A DNA stretch of 64,000 nucleotides from positions 3,920,501 through 3,984,500 of the forward strand of contig NZ_CP053746.1 of NCBI RefSeq assembly GCF_013201545.1, read 5' to 3'. Numbering within the stretch: the stretch's first letter is position 1; each line of letters starts with the position of its first letter. Below, one piece after another: positions 42,486 to 51,219 of the stretch. This DNA comes from Pseudomonas graminis. Its GTDB lineage: Bacteria > Pseudomonadota > Gammaproteobacteria > Pseudomonadales > Pseudomonadaceae. The position numbers were made by a program, and so were the translations under genes. The notes under the pieces were generated by a model that had not been told where the DNA came from, made no database searches, and was given only the letters and a program-made list of their open reading frames with translations.

Positions 42486-43397
42486 TTAAAGCCCCGATGC
42501 AACCGATTCGATCATGCCTCTGAGCCATTCCTGAGGGGGATTCCCGTTGCCACGACGATGCCAGATGAGATGAAAGGTGATCTCCGGCAGCGCGACCGGC
42601 GGCGGGAACAGGACCAATTTCCCTCCCGTGGGCGAGCTGAGGGCGATGCGTTTCAGGACGGTGGCAGTGATGCGGGAAGACGCGATGATCGCCGGCACCG
42701 CGAACATCTGCGGCAGCGTCAGTGCCAGGGTGCGTTGCTTGCCCAACTGAGCCAACGCCTGATCCACCAAGCCGTGTCGATCACCCTCGGGCGAGACCAG
42801 TACATGGGGCAGCGAGAGGTAAGTGTCCATGTCCATGCCGCGCAGGGCTGCCGGATGGCCATGGGCGATGAGGGTGACGAAAGCGTCACGCAGAATCGGT
42901 CGCGTGAAAATACGACCGTCTTGATGGCTCGGCAATACGCCAATTGCCGCATCAATCACTCCCGCATCCAGCATGTCCACGGCATGGTCGCGGTCATTCA
43001 CTGCGTGAACGTTGATCGACAGGTGTGGCGCGTGTTCGCTCAAGGTCTGCAGCAGCGTGGGAAGCAGCACGAAGGCGGGATAGTCCGACAAGCCAAGATT
43101 CATTGTGAGCACGGCGTCGGCCGGGACAAAACCAGGCATCGTCACCAGCGCGGCTTTTATCTGGCTCAGCGCCTCGGCGACAGGTTGGGCCAACTCACGG
43201 GCACGGGGCGTTGGAAGGAGGCCGTCAGGGCTGCGCAAAAAAAGCGGATCGCCCAACAGCGTGCGCAAGCGCGAAAGCGCGGCACTCATGGCCGGTTGGC
43301 TGACGCCGACCTGGGTGGCGGCGCGCGTGACGTTGCGCTCGTTCATCAAGGCGTTGAAGGCGGCGAGCAGGTTCAGATCGATGCCATGAAAATCCAT
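42486..43397 (-). CDS. LysR-family regulator (NodD-like subgroup)
   Basis: This encodes 303 residues. The N-terminal MDFHGIDLNLLAAFNALMNE and SQPAMSAALSRLRTLLGDPLF define the winged helix-turn-helix of the NodD/LeuO-like branch. The C-terminal part is the periplasmic-binding-like co-inducer domain. It is divergent from the SnoaL/oxidoreductase pair, 91 bases away, and probably controls it. The inducer is unknown. Confidence 0.92.
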   Translation of the reverse strand: MDFHGIDLNLLAAFNALMNERNVTRAATQVGVSQPAMSAALSRLRTLLGDPLFLRSPDGLLPTPRARELAQPVAEALSQIKAALVTMPGFVPADAVLTMNLGLSDYPAFVLLPTLLQTLSEHAPHLSINVHAVNDRDHAVDMLDAGVIDAAIGVLPSHQDGRIFTRPILRDAFVTLIAHGHPAALRGMDMDTYLSLPHVLVSPEGDRHGLVDQALAQLGKQRTLALTLPQMFAVPAIIASSRITATVLKRIALSSPTGGKLVLFPPPVALPEITFHLIWHRRGNGNPPQEWLRGMIESVASGL

Positions 43398-43488
43398 AAA
43401 TCAAATAAACCTATATACGAGCCATTTGTTATACGGATGGTAGCCCTGCGCTCACACTCTCGCCATACCCCACGCCGAGAGCAACCTT

Positions 43489-43926
43489 ATGTCTACCGCA
43501 GAACTTGCCACCCGCCTTCAGACCGAACGCCAGGCCGTTGAGACCCTCTACCGCGCCTTCAGCGAGAACAATCCCGACCTCGTCGACAGCGTGCTGGCTG
43601 CCGACTGGGATGACATCCCCCTGGCACCCGGGCAAGGCCAAGGCCCCGAGGGCATCAAGCCGATTATCCGCAGCCTCGCCGACGCGTTTCCGGATGTGCG
43701 CATCGTCATCCACGACATGGTTCAGGCCCCTGGTCAGGTCGCCGTACGGGCTGAAATAACCGGCACCCACCTCGGCGAGCTGTTTGGCATCGCCGCGACG
43801 GGCAAACAGGTGAGCTTCCGTTTGCATGAGTTTCACGCACTGGAGAACGGGCGGGTCGTTACCACGTGGCACATGGAGGATTGGTTTGGTCTGTTCCTGC
43901 AGCTCGGTCAATTCCCTCAAGCCTGA
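43489..43926 (+). CDS. SnoaL-like / ester cyclase family protein
   Basis: This encodes 145 residues. The NTF2-like fold is shown by VETLYRAFSENNPDLVDSV, the FPDVRIVIHDM strand and the VVTTWHMEDWFGLFLQLG end. Members include polyketide cyclases and many small hydrolase or isomerase proteins of unknown role. It starts the operon with the following oxidoreductase (20-base gap) and is divergent from LysR. Confidence 0.85.
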   Translation: MSTAELATRLQTERQAVETLYRAFSENNPDLVDSVLAADWDDIPLAPGQGQGPEGIKPIIRSLADAFPDVRIVIHDMVQAPGQVAVRAEITGTHLGELFGIAATGKQVSFRLHEFHALENGRVVTTWHMEDWFGLFLQLGQFPQA

Positions 43927-43946
43927 ACAACGAAGAGAAAGCCATC

Positions 43947-44867
43947 ATGAAAACAGCGTCCATTTCTGTATTCGGCGGCCCTGAGGTCGTCACGCTGCAC
44001 AACGTCGATCTGAGCAAGCCAGGCGTTGACGAGGTCCTTGTGGGCGTCGAGGCCGCCAGCGTCAACCCGCTGGATCTGAAGATCATCGCCGGGTACATGC
44101 AGCCGGTCTTTCCCGTTGAGCTGCCATACACCCCGGGCACAGATTTTAGCGGCATCGTCAGCAGCGTCGGTGAGCAGGTGACCCACCTGAAACCCGGTGA
44201 TCGCGTGTTCGGCCGCAGCACGCCCACTGCGGGTGGCGCCTTTGCCCGGCAGCTGATAATTGCCGCCACCGAGCTATGTCTGATCCCGGCTTCCATGAGT
44301 TTCGAGCAGGCGGCGGCGTTGCCGACGTCGTTCGGTACCGCGCGGCAGGCGTTGTTTGAGGTGGGGCAATTAAAGCCCGGCCAACGCGTCTTGATACATG
44401 GGGGAGCGGGCGGTGTGGGCAGCATGGCGGTGCAGCTGGCGCATCTGGCGGGCGCGTATGTCATCGCCACGGCTTCGGCGCGCAACATCGAGCGGGTGAA
44501 AAGCCTCGGTGCAGAGGAGGCGATCGATTATCGCACCGAGGAGTTCACCACCCTGCGTGACATCGACCTGGTGCTCGACACGGTCGGGGGCCCGACGCTG
44601 GAAAGCTCCTGGTCGGTGCTCGGCAAGGGTGGACGGATTGCGACCCTCGTTGAGTTCGACATCGAATCCCGCGAAGACCATGCTGGGGAAGCCGTGTTCT
44701 TTGCCAGCGCCACGCCGTATCTCCAAGAGGCGGTGCGGCAGTTCAGTGCAGGGCAACTGCAGGTTGTGACCGACTCGATCTTCACCCTGGACGAGACCCG
44801 CGCCGCACTGGAGAAAGTCGCCACCGGGCATGCCTCCGGTAAGGTCATTATCCGTACGGCCCATTGA
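43947..44867 (+). CDS. Zinc-independent MDR alcohol dehydrogenase / quinone oxidoreductase
   Basis: This encodes 306 residues from ATG 43947 (AGAG ribosome site). The GroES-like N-terminal domain has PLDLKIIAGYM and PYTPGTDFSGIV. The cofactor motif VLIHGGAGGVGSMAVQLA binds NADP in quinone-oxidoreductase-like MDR proteins. No structural zinc cysteines are present. It likely reduces an enone or quinone substrate and is co-expressed with the SnoaL protein. Confidence 0.9.
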   Translation: MKTASISVFGGPEVVTLHNVDLSKPGVDEVLVGVEAASVNPLDLKIIAGYMQPVFPVELPYTPGTDFSGIVSSVGEQVTHLKPGDRVFGRSTPTAGGAFARQLIIAATELCLIPASMSFEQAAALPTSFGTARQALFEVGQLKPGQRVLIHGGAGGVGSMAVQLAHLAGAYVIATASARNIERVKSLGAEEAIDYRTEEFTTLRDIDLVLDTVGGPTLESSWSVLGKGGRIATLVEFDIESREDHAGEAVFFASATPYLQEAVRQFSAGQLQVVTDSIFTLDETRAALEKVATGHASGKVIIRTAH

Positions 44868-45066
44868 TTCAGTGGCGTCATCCATGTCACGACACGCCGA
44901 TGGCTCGTAGATTTGATGTTCGCGGGCACGCGCAGCCAAAGCATGGGGTCATGAAATCGAAGGCTGTAGACGGGAGTAGGGGCTGGATGATTGCAGGTAC
45001 ACCGATGCGGATCTTGAAGTCCTATAACGAGTGGGTTGATGCGGGTCACCGGCTCTGAGCGTTGAA

Positions 45067-45097
45067 CGAGGGGAACGCGCATGAGCCGTTCCCCTCG
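45067..45097. terminator. Bidirectional hairpin between convergent genes
   Basis: CGAGGGGAACG (45067-45077) pairs perfectly with CGTTCCCCTCG (45087-45097) over a 9-base loop. It lies 15 bases after the delta-60/RTX gene stop on the minus strand. No long T run follows on either side. The rest of 44868-45111 contains no gene I can support. Confidence 0.55.
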
Positions 45098-45111
45098 TCG
45101 CACCCCGCCTG

Positions 45112-47184
45112 TTAGCCGAGAACAGCCTCGCTGGCCATGCCCACGAGGGTTACTTCCTGCGCCTGCGCAAAGATCATGTCGGAGTTGCGCAGGTCCAGGG
45201 TCCAGTCGCCGGTGAGGGCGATTTCGAAGCGATGGCCCTGAGCGTCCGCTTCCACGTCCTTGAGGTAGGTGCGGTCTAGGTCGTCGTTATAGATCATTTT
45301 CAGTGTGGTCCCGGTACCGTCACCGAAACCCGTGTAACCCAACGCCGACACGTCGATCTTGTCGTTGTTGTTGGCGAACCGGACAATCAGGTCCACGAAG
45401 CTCTGGCTGTCGGTGCGATAGCTGTCGCTGGCTGCCGTGTAGCGGAACACGTCAGCGTCATTGATGCCATTACGGCCGTAGACTGAAAGGTTCGGGTCGT
45501 CGCCGCCGCTCAGCAGGTCGGCACCCGCGCCCCCGATGATCACATCCGAGCCTCTGCCGCCATCAATGCGGTCGTTACCGGCCAGGCCGTAGATGACCTC
45601 CGACATGGCACTCCCCGTGATCACATCCTTGCCGGCCGTTCCTTCGACGGTGGGGGCGGTGAACACCAGGTTGTTGCTGTTCAATTGCCCCGTCAGATTG
45701 CCTTCGAACGCCAGTTCAAAACGCTGCCCGTCAACGTCGGCATCGAAGCTTTTCAGATAGGTGCGGGTGCCGTCAGCATTGGCCTGGATCGCCAGCGTGC
45801 CGTTGTGGCCGTCGCCAAGGCCGGTGAACCCCAGTGAAATCAGGTCTACACGGTCCTGGGAGGCGTCGAAGTCCAGAATCCGGTCGCTGCCGGTTTCGGT
45901 AGCGGTGCGATAGCTGTCGCTGATCTGGCTGAAACGGAAAATGTCTGCGCCGTCCCCACCTGTCAGCACGTCACGGCCACCGGCGCCTTGCAACACGTCG
46001 TCACCGCCCAGGCCGCGGATGATCTCGGCCGTGTCGTTGCCAATCAGGTGATTGGCCTCGCTGGAGCCGTCTAGGTGGTATTGGCCGTCCTGGCTGCCGA
46101 AGGTGGTGTCCAGGCTGCCATCGGCGTTCAGGCGGGTGATCACGTCGCCAGCGATGAGGATTTTGCCATCGGGCTGAACGATCGCCGAGTGGGCATAGTT
46201 CTTCTCGCCCTGAGGCACCTGAATCGTGAGTTTGCCGTCCTCGCTAAAGGAGGTATCGAAGGAACCATCGGCATTCAGCCGCAGTACGTTGAAGGCGGTG
46301 TTGTCAGAACTCTCGCCGGCAATGATGAGCTTGCCATCGGCTTGCACGGTGATCGCAGCGCGGTAGTCCAGCCCCAGGGCGGTATCGAAGTACACCACGC
46401 CATCCACGCCAAACGTCGTATCCAGGTTGCCGTCGGCTGCAAGTCGCTGAACGGCATACACCGGATCGCCCGGGTCGTGGGGTCCCTCGGAGCCCACGTA
46501 CAGCCAGCTGCCGAGCAATACGCTGCCGTCGGGCTGCACAACGGTGGCGATATTGCCGGTTCCGTAATAGCCGGTCGGGTTGAGGACGAGTGTGCCGTCG
46601 ACACCGAAGTTTTCCGCCGGCGTACCGCTGCTGTCCAGCTTGAACACCACGGCTTGCGAGGTGCCGCGAGCGCTGACATACACCGAACCATCGGCTGTGG
46701 CGTAAATCGCCATTCCATCGGTGCTGATCGGTACATCAAGGGCTGCGGCGCCGCCTTTGCCGAACGTGGTGTCCAGGGTGCCATCGAGGTTGAAGCGTTC
46801 GACTTTCAAACCGCCAAGCCCAGGCTGCGCCGACAGGACTTTACCGTCGGCCTGCACGGCCATGACGTAGTAAGCCTCATCTTCCGGATCCAGGCTGGCC
46901 GGCACGAGGGCAATCCCGTCCTGGCTGAAACTGCTGTCCAGGCTGCCGTCGCTGTTCAGGCGCACCGACGTGAAGCTGCCGCGTGTTCCGTAGCTTTCAT
47001 CGCCCGGCGAGCCTGGATAACCAATGGCGGTCTGGAAGCTTTCGCCGCCGACGAGGATCTTGCCGTCCGGCTGAAGAATGATGCTCCAGGTTTGATCGGC
47101 CCCCGTGGAGGGGTCCACTTGCACGGTGCCCGGGCCGGTTCGTACGGTGTAATCGATGGTGGGCTTGCTGTCTGTTGAAGCCAT
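45112..47184 (-). CDS. Large delta-60 repeat / RTX protein with two epimerase-type C-terminal modules
   Basis: This encodes 690 residues. Residues about 20-360 hold around six delta-60 (beta-propeller type) units, each a pair like ILQPDGKILVGGES and RLNADGSLDTTFG. Two RTX blocks follow (GLGGDDVLQGAGGRDVL; GLAGNDRIDGGRGSDVI). Each ends in a module with DSYRT, an LGFTG or LGYTG turn, and RTYLK that matches the end of the epimerase at 31043-32794. No catalytic domain or signal peptide is seen, so calcium-dependent type I secretion and an extracellular or surface role (matrix binding or adhesion) are likely. Confidence 0.88.
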   Translation of the reverse strand: MASTDSKPTIDYTVRTGPGTVQVDPSTGADQTWSIILQPDGKILVGGESFQTAIGYPGSPGDESYGTRGSFTSVRLNSDGSLDSSFSQDGIALVPASLDPEDEAYYVMAVQADGKVLSAQPGLGGLKVERFNLDGTLDTTFGKGGAAALDVPISTDGMAIYATADGSVYVSARGTSQAVVFKLDSSGTPAENFGVDGTLVLNPTGYYGTGNIATVVQPDGSVLLGSWLYVGSEGPHDPGDPVYAVQRLAADGNLDTTFGVDGVVYFDTALGLDYRAAITVQADGKLIIAGESSDNTAFNVLRLNADGSFDTSFSEDGKLTIQVPQGEKNYAHSAIVQPDGKILIAGDVITRLNADGSLDTTFGSQDGQYHLDGSSEANHLIGNDTAEIIRGLGGDDVLQGAGGRDVLTGGDGADIFRFSQISDSYRTATETGSDRILDFDASQDRVDLISLGFTGLGDGHNGTLAIQANADGTRTYLKSFDADVDGQRFELAFEGNLTGQLNSNNLVFTAPTVEGTAGKDVITGSAMSEVIYGLAGNDRIDGGRGSDVIIGGAGADLLSGGDDPNLSVYGRNGINDADVFRYTAASDSYRTDSQSFVDLIVRFANNNDKIDVSALGYTGFGDGTGTTLKMIYNDDLDRTYLKDVEADAQGHRFEIALTGDWTLDLRNSDMIFAQAQEVTLVGMASEAVLG

Positions 47185-47506
47185 GACATTTTCCTTTTGA
47201 CATGGAGGATGAAGGGTTTGAAGGCGTGACGCCCTGGGGTGTTGACCGTGACGGCATCCATAAATGCCAACGATTTTCCCGTCGGCAGAAAGCCGTCAAG
47301 GCTGTGCTAGAGGGATCGCTCAACAGACCTGCATTGCGCTGGTCGAACGTCTGGCGGGGCTCACGCGATGCGACGTCAACCCTGTTCACATTGCTTAAAT
47401 ATTGCTGTGACACAGTTTCACGTCGCTTGATCAAGCATCCGACAGAATCAGCTATGCAGCCTTAAACTCGGGGCGGTTGGCGGGTTCTGTAAAAAGGACT
47501 CATGAA
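47185..47506. other. Divergent promoter region between RTX protein and sugar operon
   Basis: This is about 320 bases with no gene. It is relatively AT-rich at 47390-47460 and must hold the start regions of both neighbours. No clear operator was found. Confidence 0.35.
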
Positions 47507-47584
47507 ATGAACGTCACGGTCTCACGCTCAGGATATGCAGGACTCAATCAGACTGCTCGCCGCCGGCCGGCACTCGCGCAATGA
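47507..47584 (+). CDS. Candidate 25-codon leader ORF coupled to the epimerase
   Basis: AAAAAGGA precedes ATG 47507 and opens a frame (MNVTVSRSGYAGLNQ, then RRRPALAQ). Its stop TGA at 47582-47584 overlaps the epimerase ATG as ATGA. The epimerase ATG itself has no Shine-Dalgarno. This is what a translationally coupled leader would look like. The peptide is not known to me, and the call is inferred from arrangement only. Confidence 0.4.
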   Translation: MNVTVSRSGYAGLNQTARRRPALAQ

Positions 47585-48603
47585 CGGTGCTGATCACCGG
47601 GGTGGCGGGATTTATCGGCTTTCACATGGCCAGAACGTTGTGCAGCCAGGGCGTTCAAGTGGTGGGCATCGACAACCTCAACGATTACTACAGCGTCGAC
47701 CTCAAGCGTGCCCGACTGGCGCAGCTTGAGCGTTTCCCCTCCTTTCAGTTCCAGCAAATCGACATCGTCGACCACGGCTCGCTGCTTGGCCTGTTCAGCG
47801 CGTCCGGCTTCATTGAGGTCATTCATCTGGCGGCCCAGGCCGGTGTCCGGTATTCCATCGATAACCCGAGCGTGTACGCCGATGCCAACTTGGTCGGTTT
47901 TCTCAACGTCCTGGAAGCCTGCCGGGCATACCCCGTGAAGCACCTTATTTATGCGTCGAGCAGTTCGGTGTACGGCGCCAACACCAAGATGCCGTTTGCC
48001 GTGGAAGACGCCGTTGAACAGCCCGTTTCCCTGTACGCCGCGACCAAGCGCGCCAACGAGCTCATGGCCTACAGCTACTCGCATCTGTACCGGATTCCGG
48101 CGACGGGGCTGCGGTTTTTTACCGTGTACGGGCCATGGGGACGGCCGGACATGGCGCTGTTCAAATTTACCCAGGCCATCCTCAAAGGCGAGCCCATCGA
48201 TATCTACAACGACGGCGAGATGGCGCGGGATTTCACCTACGTAGACGACATCATCGAGTCGATGACCCGGCTCATGCCGCGGCCCCCGCCGCTCATGGAC
48301 GGGGTCGCGCCGTGTCAGCTGTTCAACATCGGGCGAGGCGCGCCGGTGAAGCTGCTCGACTTTGTGGACTGCCTGGAGTCGGCGCTGGGGATTCAGGCCA
48401 GGCGCAACTACCTGCCGCTTCAGCCGGGCGACGTGCTGCAAACCTGGGCCGATGTTGCCGGCCTGGCGAAATGGATCGACTTCAGTCCGCAGGTCGGGCT
48501 GGAGCAGGGCGTGGCTGAGTTCGTGCGCTGGTATGGCGATTTCTACCCGGGCACACAAGCGAAACAGGCCAGTCAGTCAAAACAAGAGAAGCGGTGGGCG
48601 TGA
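47581..48603 (+). CDS. NAD-dependent sugar epimerase, UDP-glucuronate 4-epimerase-like
   Basis: This encodes 340 residues. The Rossmann motif GVAGFIG is at 7-13. ASSSSVYG and the YAATK catalytic Tyr152/Lys156 follow. RFFTVYGPWGRPDMALFKFT is characteristic of the UDP-glucuronate/galacturonate 4-epimerases (CapI/GlaE type). The reaction is UDP-GlcA to UDP-GalA. It is first in a four-gene unit with a GT2, a LAB_N protein and an ArnT-like transferase, all overlapping or within 4 bases of each other. No UDP-glucose dehydrogenase is nearby to supply the substrate. Confidence 0.88.
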   Translation: MTVLITGVAGFIGFHMARTLCSQGVQVVGIDNLNDYYSVDLKRARLAQLERFPSFQFQQIDIVDHGSLLGLFSASGFIEVIHLAAQAGVRYSIDNPSVYADANLVGFLNVLEACRAYPVKHLIYASSSSVYGANTKMPFAVEDAVEQPVSLYAATKRANELMAYSYSHLYRIPATGLRFFTVYGPWGRPDMALFKFTQAILKGEPIDIYNDGEMARDFTYVDDIIESMTRLMPRPPPLMDGVAPCQLFNIGRGAPVKLLDFVDCLESALGIQARRNYLPLQPGDVLQTWADVAGLAKWIDFSPQVGLEQGVAEFVRWYGDFYPGTQAKQASQSKQEKRWA

Positions 48604-49361
48604 TGAGTGAATCGGTGTTCGTGTCGGTGTTGATCCCGGCGAAGAATGAAGCGCAAAACCTGCCTTCATTGCTCAATGAAATACGCACCGCGCTGGCCGG
48701 TGAGCAATACGAGGTGTTGGTGGTCGACGACGGCAGCACCGACGACACGTTGCGGGTTCTGCAGCAGATCAAGGCTTCAGGTTTTGAGCCCCTGCGAATC
48801 CTGCATCACGCGGTGTCCCTCGGGCAGAGCACCTCGATCTGGCATGCCGCCCGCGCTGCCCGCGGTGAATGGCTGGCGACGCTGGACGGCGACGGCCAGA
48901 ACGATCCCGCGGACCTGCCCGGCATGCTGGCACTGGTGCGCAACACGGGGCAGGTCAACGACCGGAACCCGGGCCAGCCGGTGACATTGGTCGCGGGGCA
49001 TCGCGTCAACCGCCGAGACACCGCGAGCAAGCGCTGGGCGTCCCGTTTCGCCAATGCCTTGCGCAGCCGCATGCTCAAAGACGCCACGCCCGATACCGGT
49101 TGCGGGCTGAAACTGATCCAGCGAGCAGCGTTTCTGCAACTGCCTTACTTCGACCACATGCACCGCTTCATTCCTGCGTTGATCCAGCGCCATCACGGCC
49201 GAATGATCGTCCATCCGGTCCACCACCGTCATCGCCAGGCGGGCGTTTCCAATTACGGCAATCTGGACCGCGCGCTTGTCGGCATTCTCGACCTGTTCGG
49301 CGTCTGGTGGCTGGTGCGCCGCACCCGACTCAATGCGCAGCCCGAGGAGATGACCGGATGA
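48603..49361 (+). CDS. GT2 glycosyltransferase, dolichol-phosphate-mannose synthase-like
   Basis: This encodes 252 residues from ATG 48603, one base over the epimerase stop (TGATG). The N-terminal FVSVLIPAKNEAQNLPSLL, VVDDGSTDD and TLDGDGQND motifs place it in GT2 near ArnC/DPM1. The signature DTGCGLKLI and the RFIPALIQ segment match enzymes that load a sugar onto undecaprenyl phosphate. It has no C-terminal membrane domain of its own, and the next small gene supplies a membrane partner. Confidence 0.9.
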   Translation: MSESVFVSVLIPAKNEAQNLPSLLNEIRTALAGEQYEVLVVDDGSTDDTLRVLQQIKASGFEPLRILHHAVSLGQSTSIWHAARAARGEWLATLDGDGQNDPADLPGMLALVRNTGQVNDRNPGQPVTLVAGHRVNRRDTASKRWASRFANALRSRMLKDATPDTGCGLKLIQRAAFLQLPYFDHMHRFIPALIQRHHGRMIVHPVHHRHRQAGVSNYGNLDRALVGILDLFGVWWLVRRTRLNAQPEEMTG

Positions 49362-49636
49362 ATTTCACCCGCGAAACGCTTTGGCTCACAGTCGGGTTTC
49401 TCGGTCAGGCGGTTTTTACCGGCCGCTTCGTCTTGCAGTGGCTGTACAGCGAAATCAAGAAACGCAGCGTGATTCCGGTGGGTTTCTGGTACCTGAGCAT
49501 GGTGGGCAGCGCGTTGTTGCTGGCCTATGCGATCTACCGCGAAGACCCGGTATTCATCATCGGCCAGTCATTTGGGTTCGTGGTTTATCTGCGCAACCTG
49601 CAACTTATTGCCAAACACAAAGACCTGAAGGAATAG
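49358..49636 (+). CDS. LAB_N (lipid A biosynthesis N-terminal) membrane protein
   Basis: This encodes 92 residues and three transmembrane segments. GFLGQAVFTGRFVLQWLYSE and SVIPVGFWYLSMVGS are the LAB_N signature, a domain fused to LpxB in some species and standing alone next to DPM-like GT2 genes in lipid A modification loci. Its ATG overlaps the GT2 stop (ATGA), so the two are translationally coupled. It may anchor the GT2 at the membrane or aid lipid carrier use. Confidence 0.88.
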   Translation: MNFTRETLWLTVGFLGQAVFTGRFVLQWLYSEIKKRSVIPVGFWYLSMVGSALLLAYAIYREDPVFIIGQSFGFVVYLRNLQLIAKHKDLKE

Positions 49637-49639
49637 CCC

Positions 49640-51160
49640 GTGGGACGTTTCCAATCTCCCGCGTTGCAGTGCCTTGCGCTGGTTGCGCTTGCGCTGATTC
49701 TGGTCGGCGCCGGCTTTGGCATCCGGCAGCCGCTCAATGTCGACGAAGAACGTTTCCTGGGCGTCGCACTGGAGATGCTGCACAGCGGCAGTTGGCTGAT
49801 CCCCCATCGAGCCGGTGAAATCTACGGCGACAAGCCGCCCTTGTTCATGTGGACGGTTGCGTTTTTCACCTGGCTGACCGGTTCGCCGTCGTTGGCACTC
49901 TTCATCCCGGGCCTGCTCTCTGCGGCGACCGCCACCGCGGTGTTGTACGACCTGGGCCGGCGCCTGTGGTGTCGCCGGGTGGGCCGCATTGCCGCGCTGC
50001 TGTTTCTGGCGACTTACCAGACCTACAGCATCCTGCGTACCGGCCAGATCGACAGCTTCCTCTGTCTGTGGGTCGCGCTTGGTTTCTACGGCATGGTCCG
50101 GCACCTGCTGCTGGGCCCGGCGTGGGGCTGGTTCTACGTCGCGTGTCTGGCCATGGGCCTGGGCATCATCAGCAAGGGGGTGGGTTTTCTGCCGGCGCTG
50201 ATGCTCGTGCCCTACGCCTACGCCGTGCGAAAGGGATGGCCGGGGGTGGCCGTCATGCCGGGGCAGGGGAGACGCTGGGCGGCCGGTTTTCTGGTGGTGC
50301 TGGCGGGATGTGCGGTCTGGGTTGTCCCGCTGCTCGCCACCGTCTGGCTCAAGGGTGGCCCTGACGAAGTGGCGTACCTGAAGGAAATCCTGTTTCACCA
50401 GACCGGTGGCCGCTACGCATCGGCCTGGGATCACCGCGAACCGTTCTGGTATTTCCTGACCGTCATTCCCCAGTACTGGCTGCCGCTGGTGCTGGCGTTG
50501 CCGTGGCTTGTACCCGCCTGGCGTCGCCAACTGCGAAAGCACGATGCGCGGATATTGCTGTTGCTCGGCTGGGTGGTTCTGGTGGTGCTGTTTTTCTGCC
50601 TGAGCACCGGCAAGCGCAAGATCTATATCTTCCCTGCGCTGCCCGGCCTAGTGCTGGCGGCGGCGCCTTTGATTCCCTGGTTGCTTCGACGCTGGTTCGG
50701 CCATCGTCCGAAGGCCCGCGCCGTGTTTGGCGTGGCGGTGGTGGCGTGGTTTTGCCTGTGGTTCGGCCGTGGCTTCGTCGAGCCGTTCACCGACGGCCCC
50801 AATCCCCACAAGCTGCTGATGGGGGAAGCGGCTCGGCTGACTGACGGCGCCGAACTGGTGCTGGTCGGCTGGCGGGAAGGGCATTGGCTGTTCGCGCGCC
50901 AGCCGGTTGTGCATTTCGGGTTCGCCGATCAATCGGCCGCCGAACACGCGGCGCTCTGGCTGCGCACGCATCCATCCGCCTTTGCCCTGGTGCCCGCCGC
51001 TGAACTGGAGCGCTGTTTCATGGCCGACAAGGCTCGCCAGCTGGGATCAACCTCGAGGGCCGAGTGGTTGATCGTCGGCGCCGACGCGGACAATGGTCGC
51101 TGCCAGCCGCCGGCGCCTGTGCGCGTTTATCGCTTCTCATGGGGTTCCGACGCGCTCTAG
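49640..51160 (+). CDS. ArnT/GT83-like lipid glycosyltransferase
   Basis: This encodes 506 residues from GTG 49640, with AAGGAA in front. An ArnT-type first loop carries NVDEERFLGVALEML and GEIYGDKPPLFMW. About twelve hydrophobic helices follow, then a small periplasmic C-terminal domain. Such enzymes take a sugar from an undecaprenyl-phosphate carrier and add it to lipid A or core in the periplasm. The donor here would be the product of the upstream genes, perhaps galacturonate. The stop codon TAG 51158-51160 merges with the following terminator stem. Confidence 0.88.
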   Translation: MGRFQSPALQCLALVALALILVGAGFGIRQPLNVDEERFLGVALEMLHSGSWLIPHRAGEIYGDKPPLFMWTVAFFTWLTGSPSLALFIPGLLSAATATAVLYDLGRRLWCRRVGRIAALLFLATYQTYSILRTGQIDSFLCLWVALGFYGMVRHLLLGPAWGWFYVACLAMGLGIISKGVGFLPALMLVPYAYAVRKGWPGVAVMPGQGRRWAAGFLVVLAGCAVWVVPLLATVWLKGGPDEVAYLKEILFHQTGGRYASAWDHREPFWYFLTVIPQYWLPLVLALPWLVPAWRRQLRKHDARILLLLGWVVLVVLFFCLSTGKRKIYIFPALPGLVLAAAPLIPWLLRRWFGHRPKARAVFGVAVVAWFCLWFGRGFVEPFTDGPNPHKLLMGEAARLTDGAELVLVGWREGHWLFARQPVVHFGFADQSAAEHAALWLRTHPSAFALVPAAELERCFMADKARQLGSTSRAEWLIVGADADNGRCQPPAPVRVYRFSWGSDAL

Positions 51161-51187
51161 GCCCGTTTCGCGCACGGGCCTTTCGTT
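51159..51187 (+). terminator. Rho-independent terminator of the sugar operon
   Basis: AGGCCCGT (51159-51166) and ACGGGCCT (51174-51181) form a GC-rich stem with a 7-base loop, followed by TTCGTT. It starts at the last codon of the ArnT-like gene and marks the end of the operon. Confidence 0.8.
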
Positions 51188-51219
51188 AGAAGCGGCAGCT
51201 CGGCGTCTCTACGGATCAT

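Noticed and set aside
44864..45058. A 64-codon frame after the oxidoreductase
   Set aside because: It has no ribosome site or family, and sits between convergent genes.
46075..47178. A 367-codon frame antisense to the delta-60/RTX gene
   Set aside because: It is the mirror of a highly repetitive coding sequence and has no recognisable product; the opposite strand carries clear delta-60 repeats.
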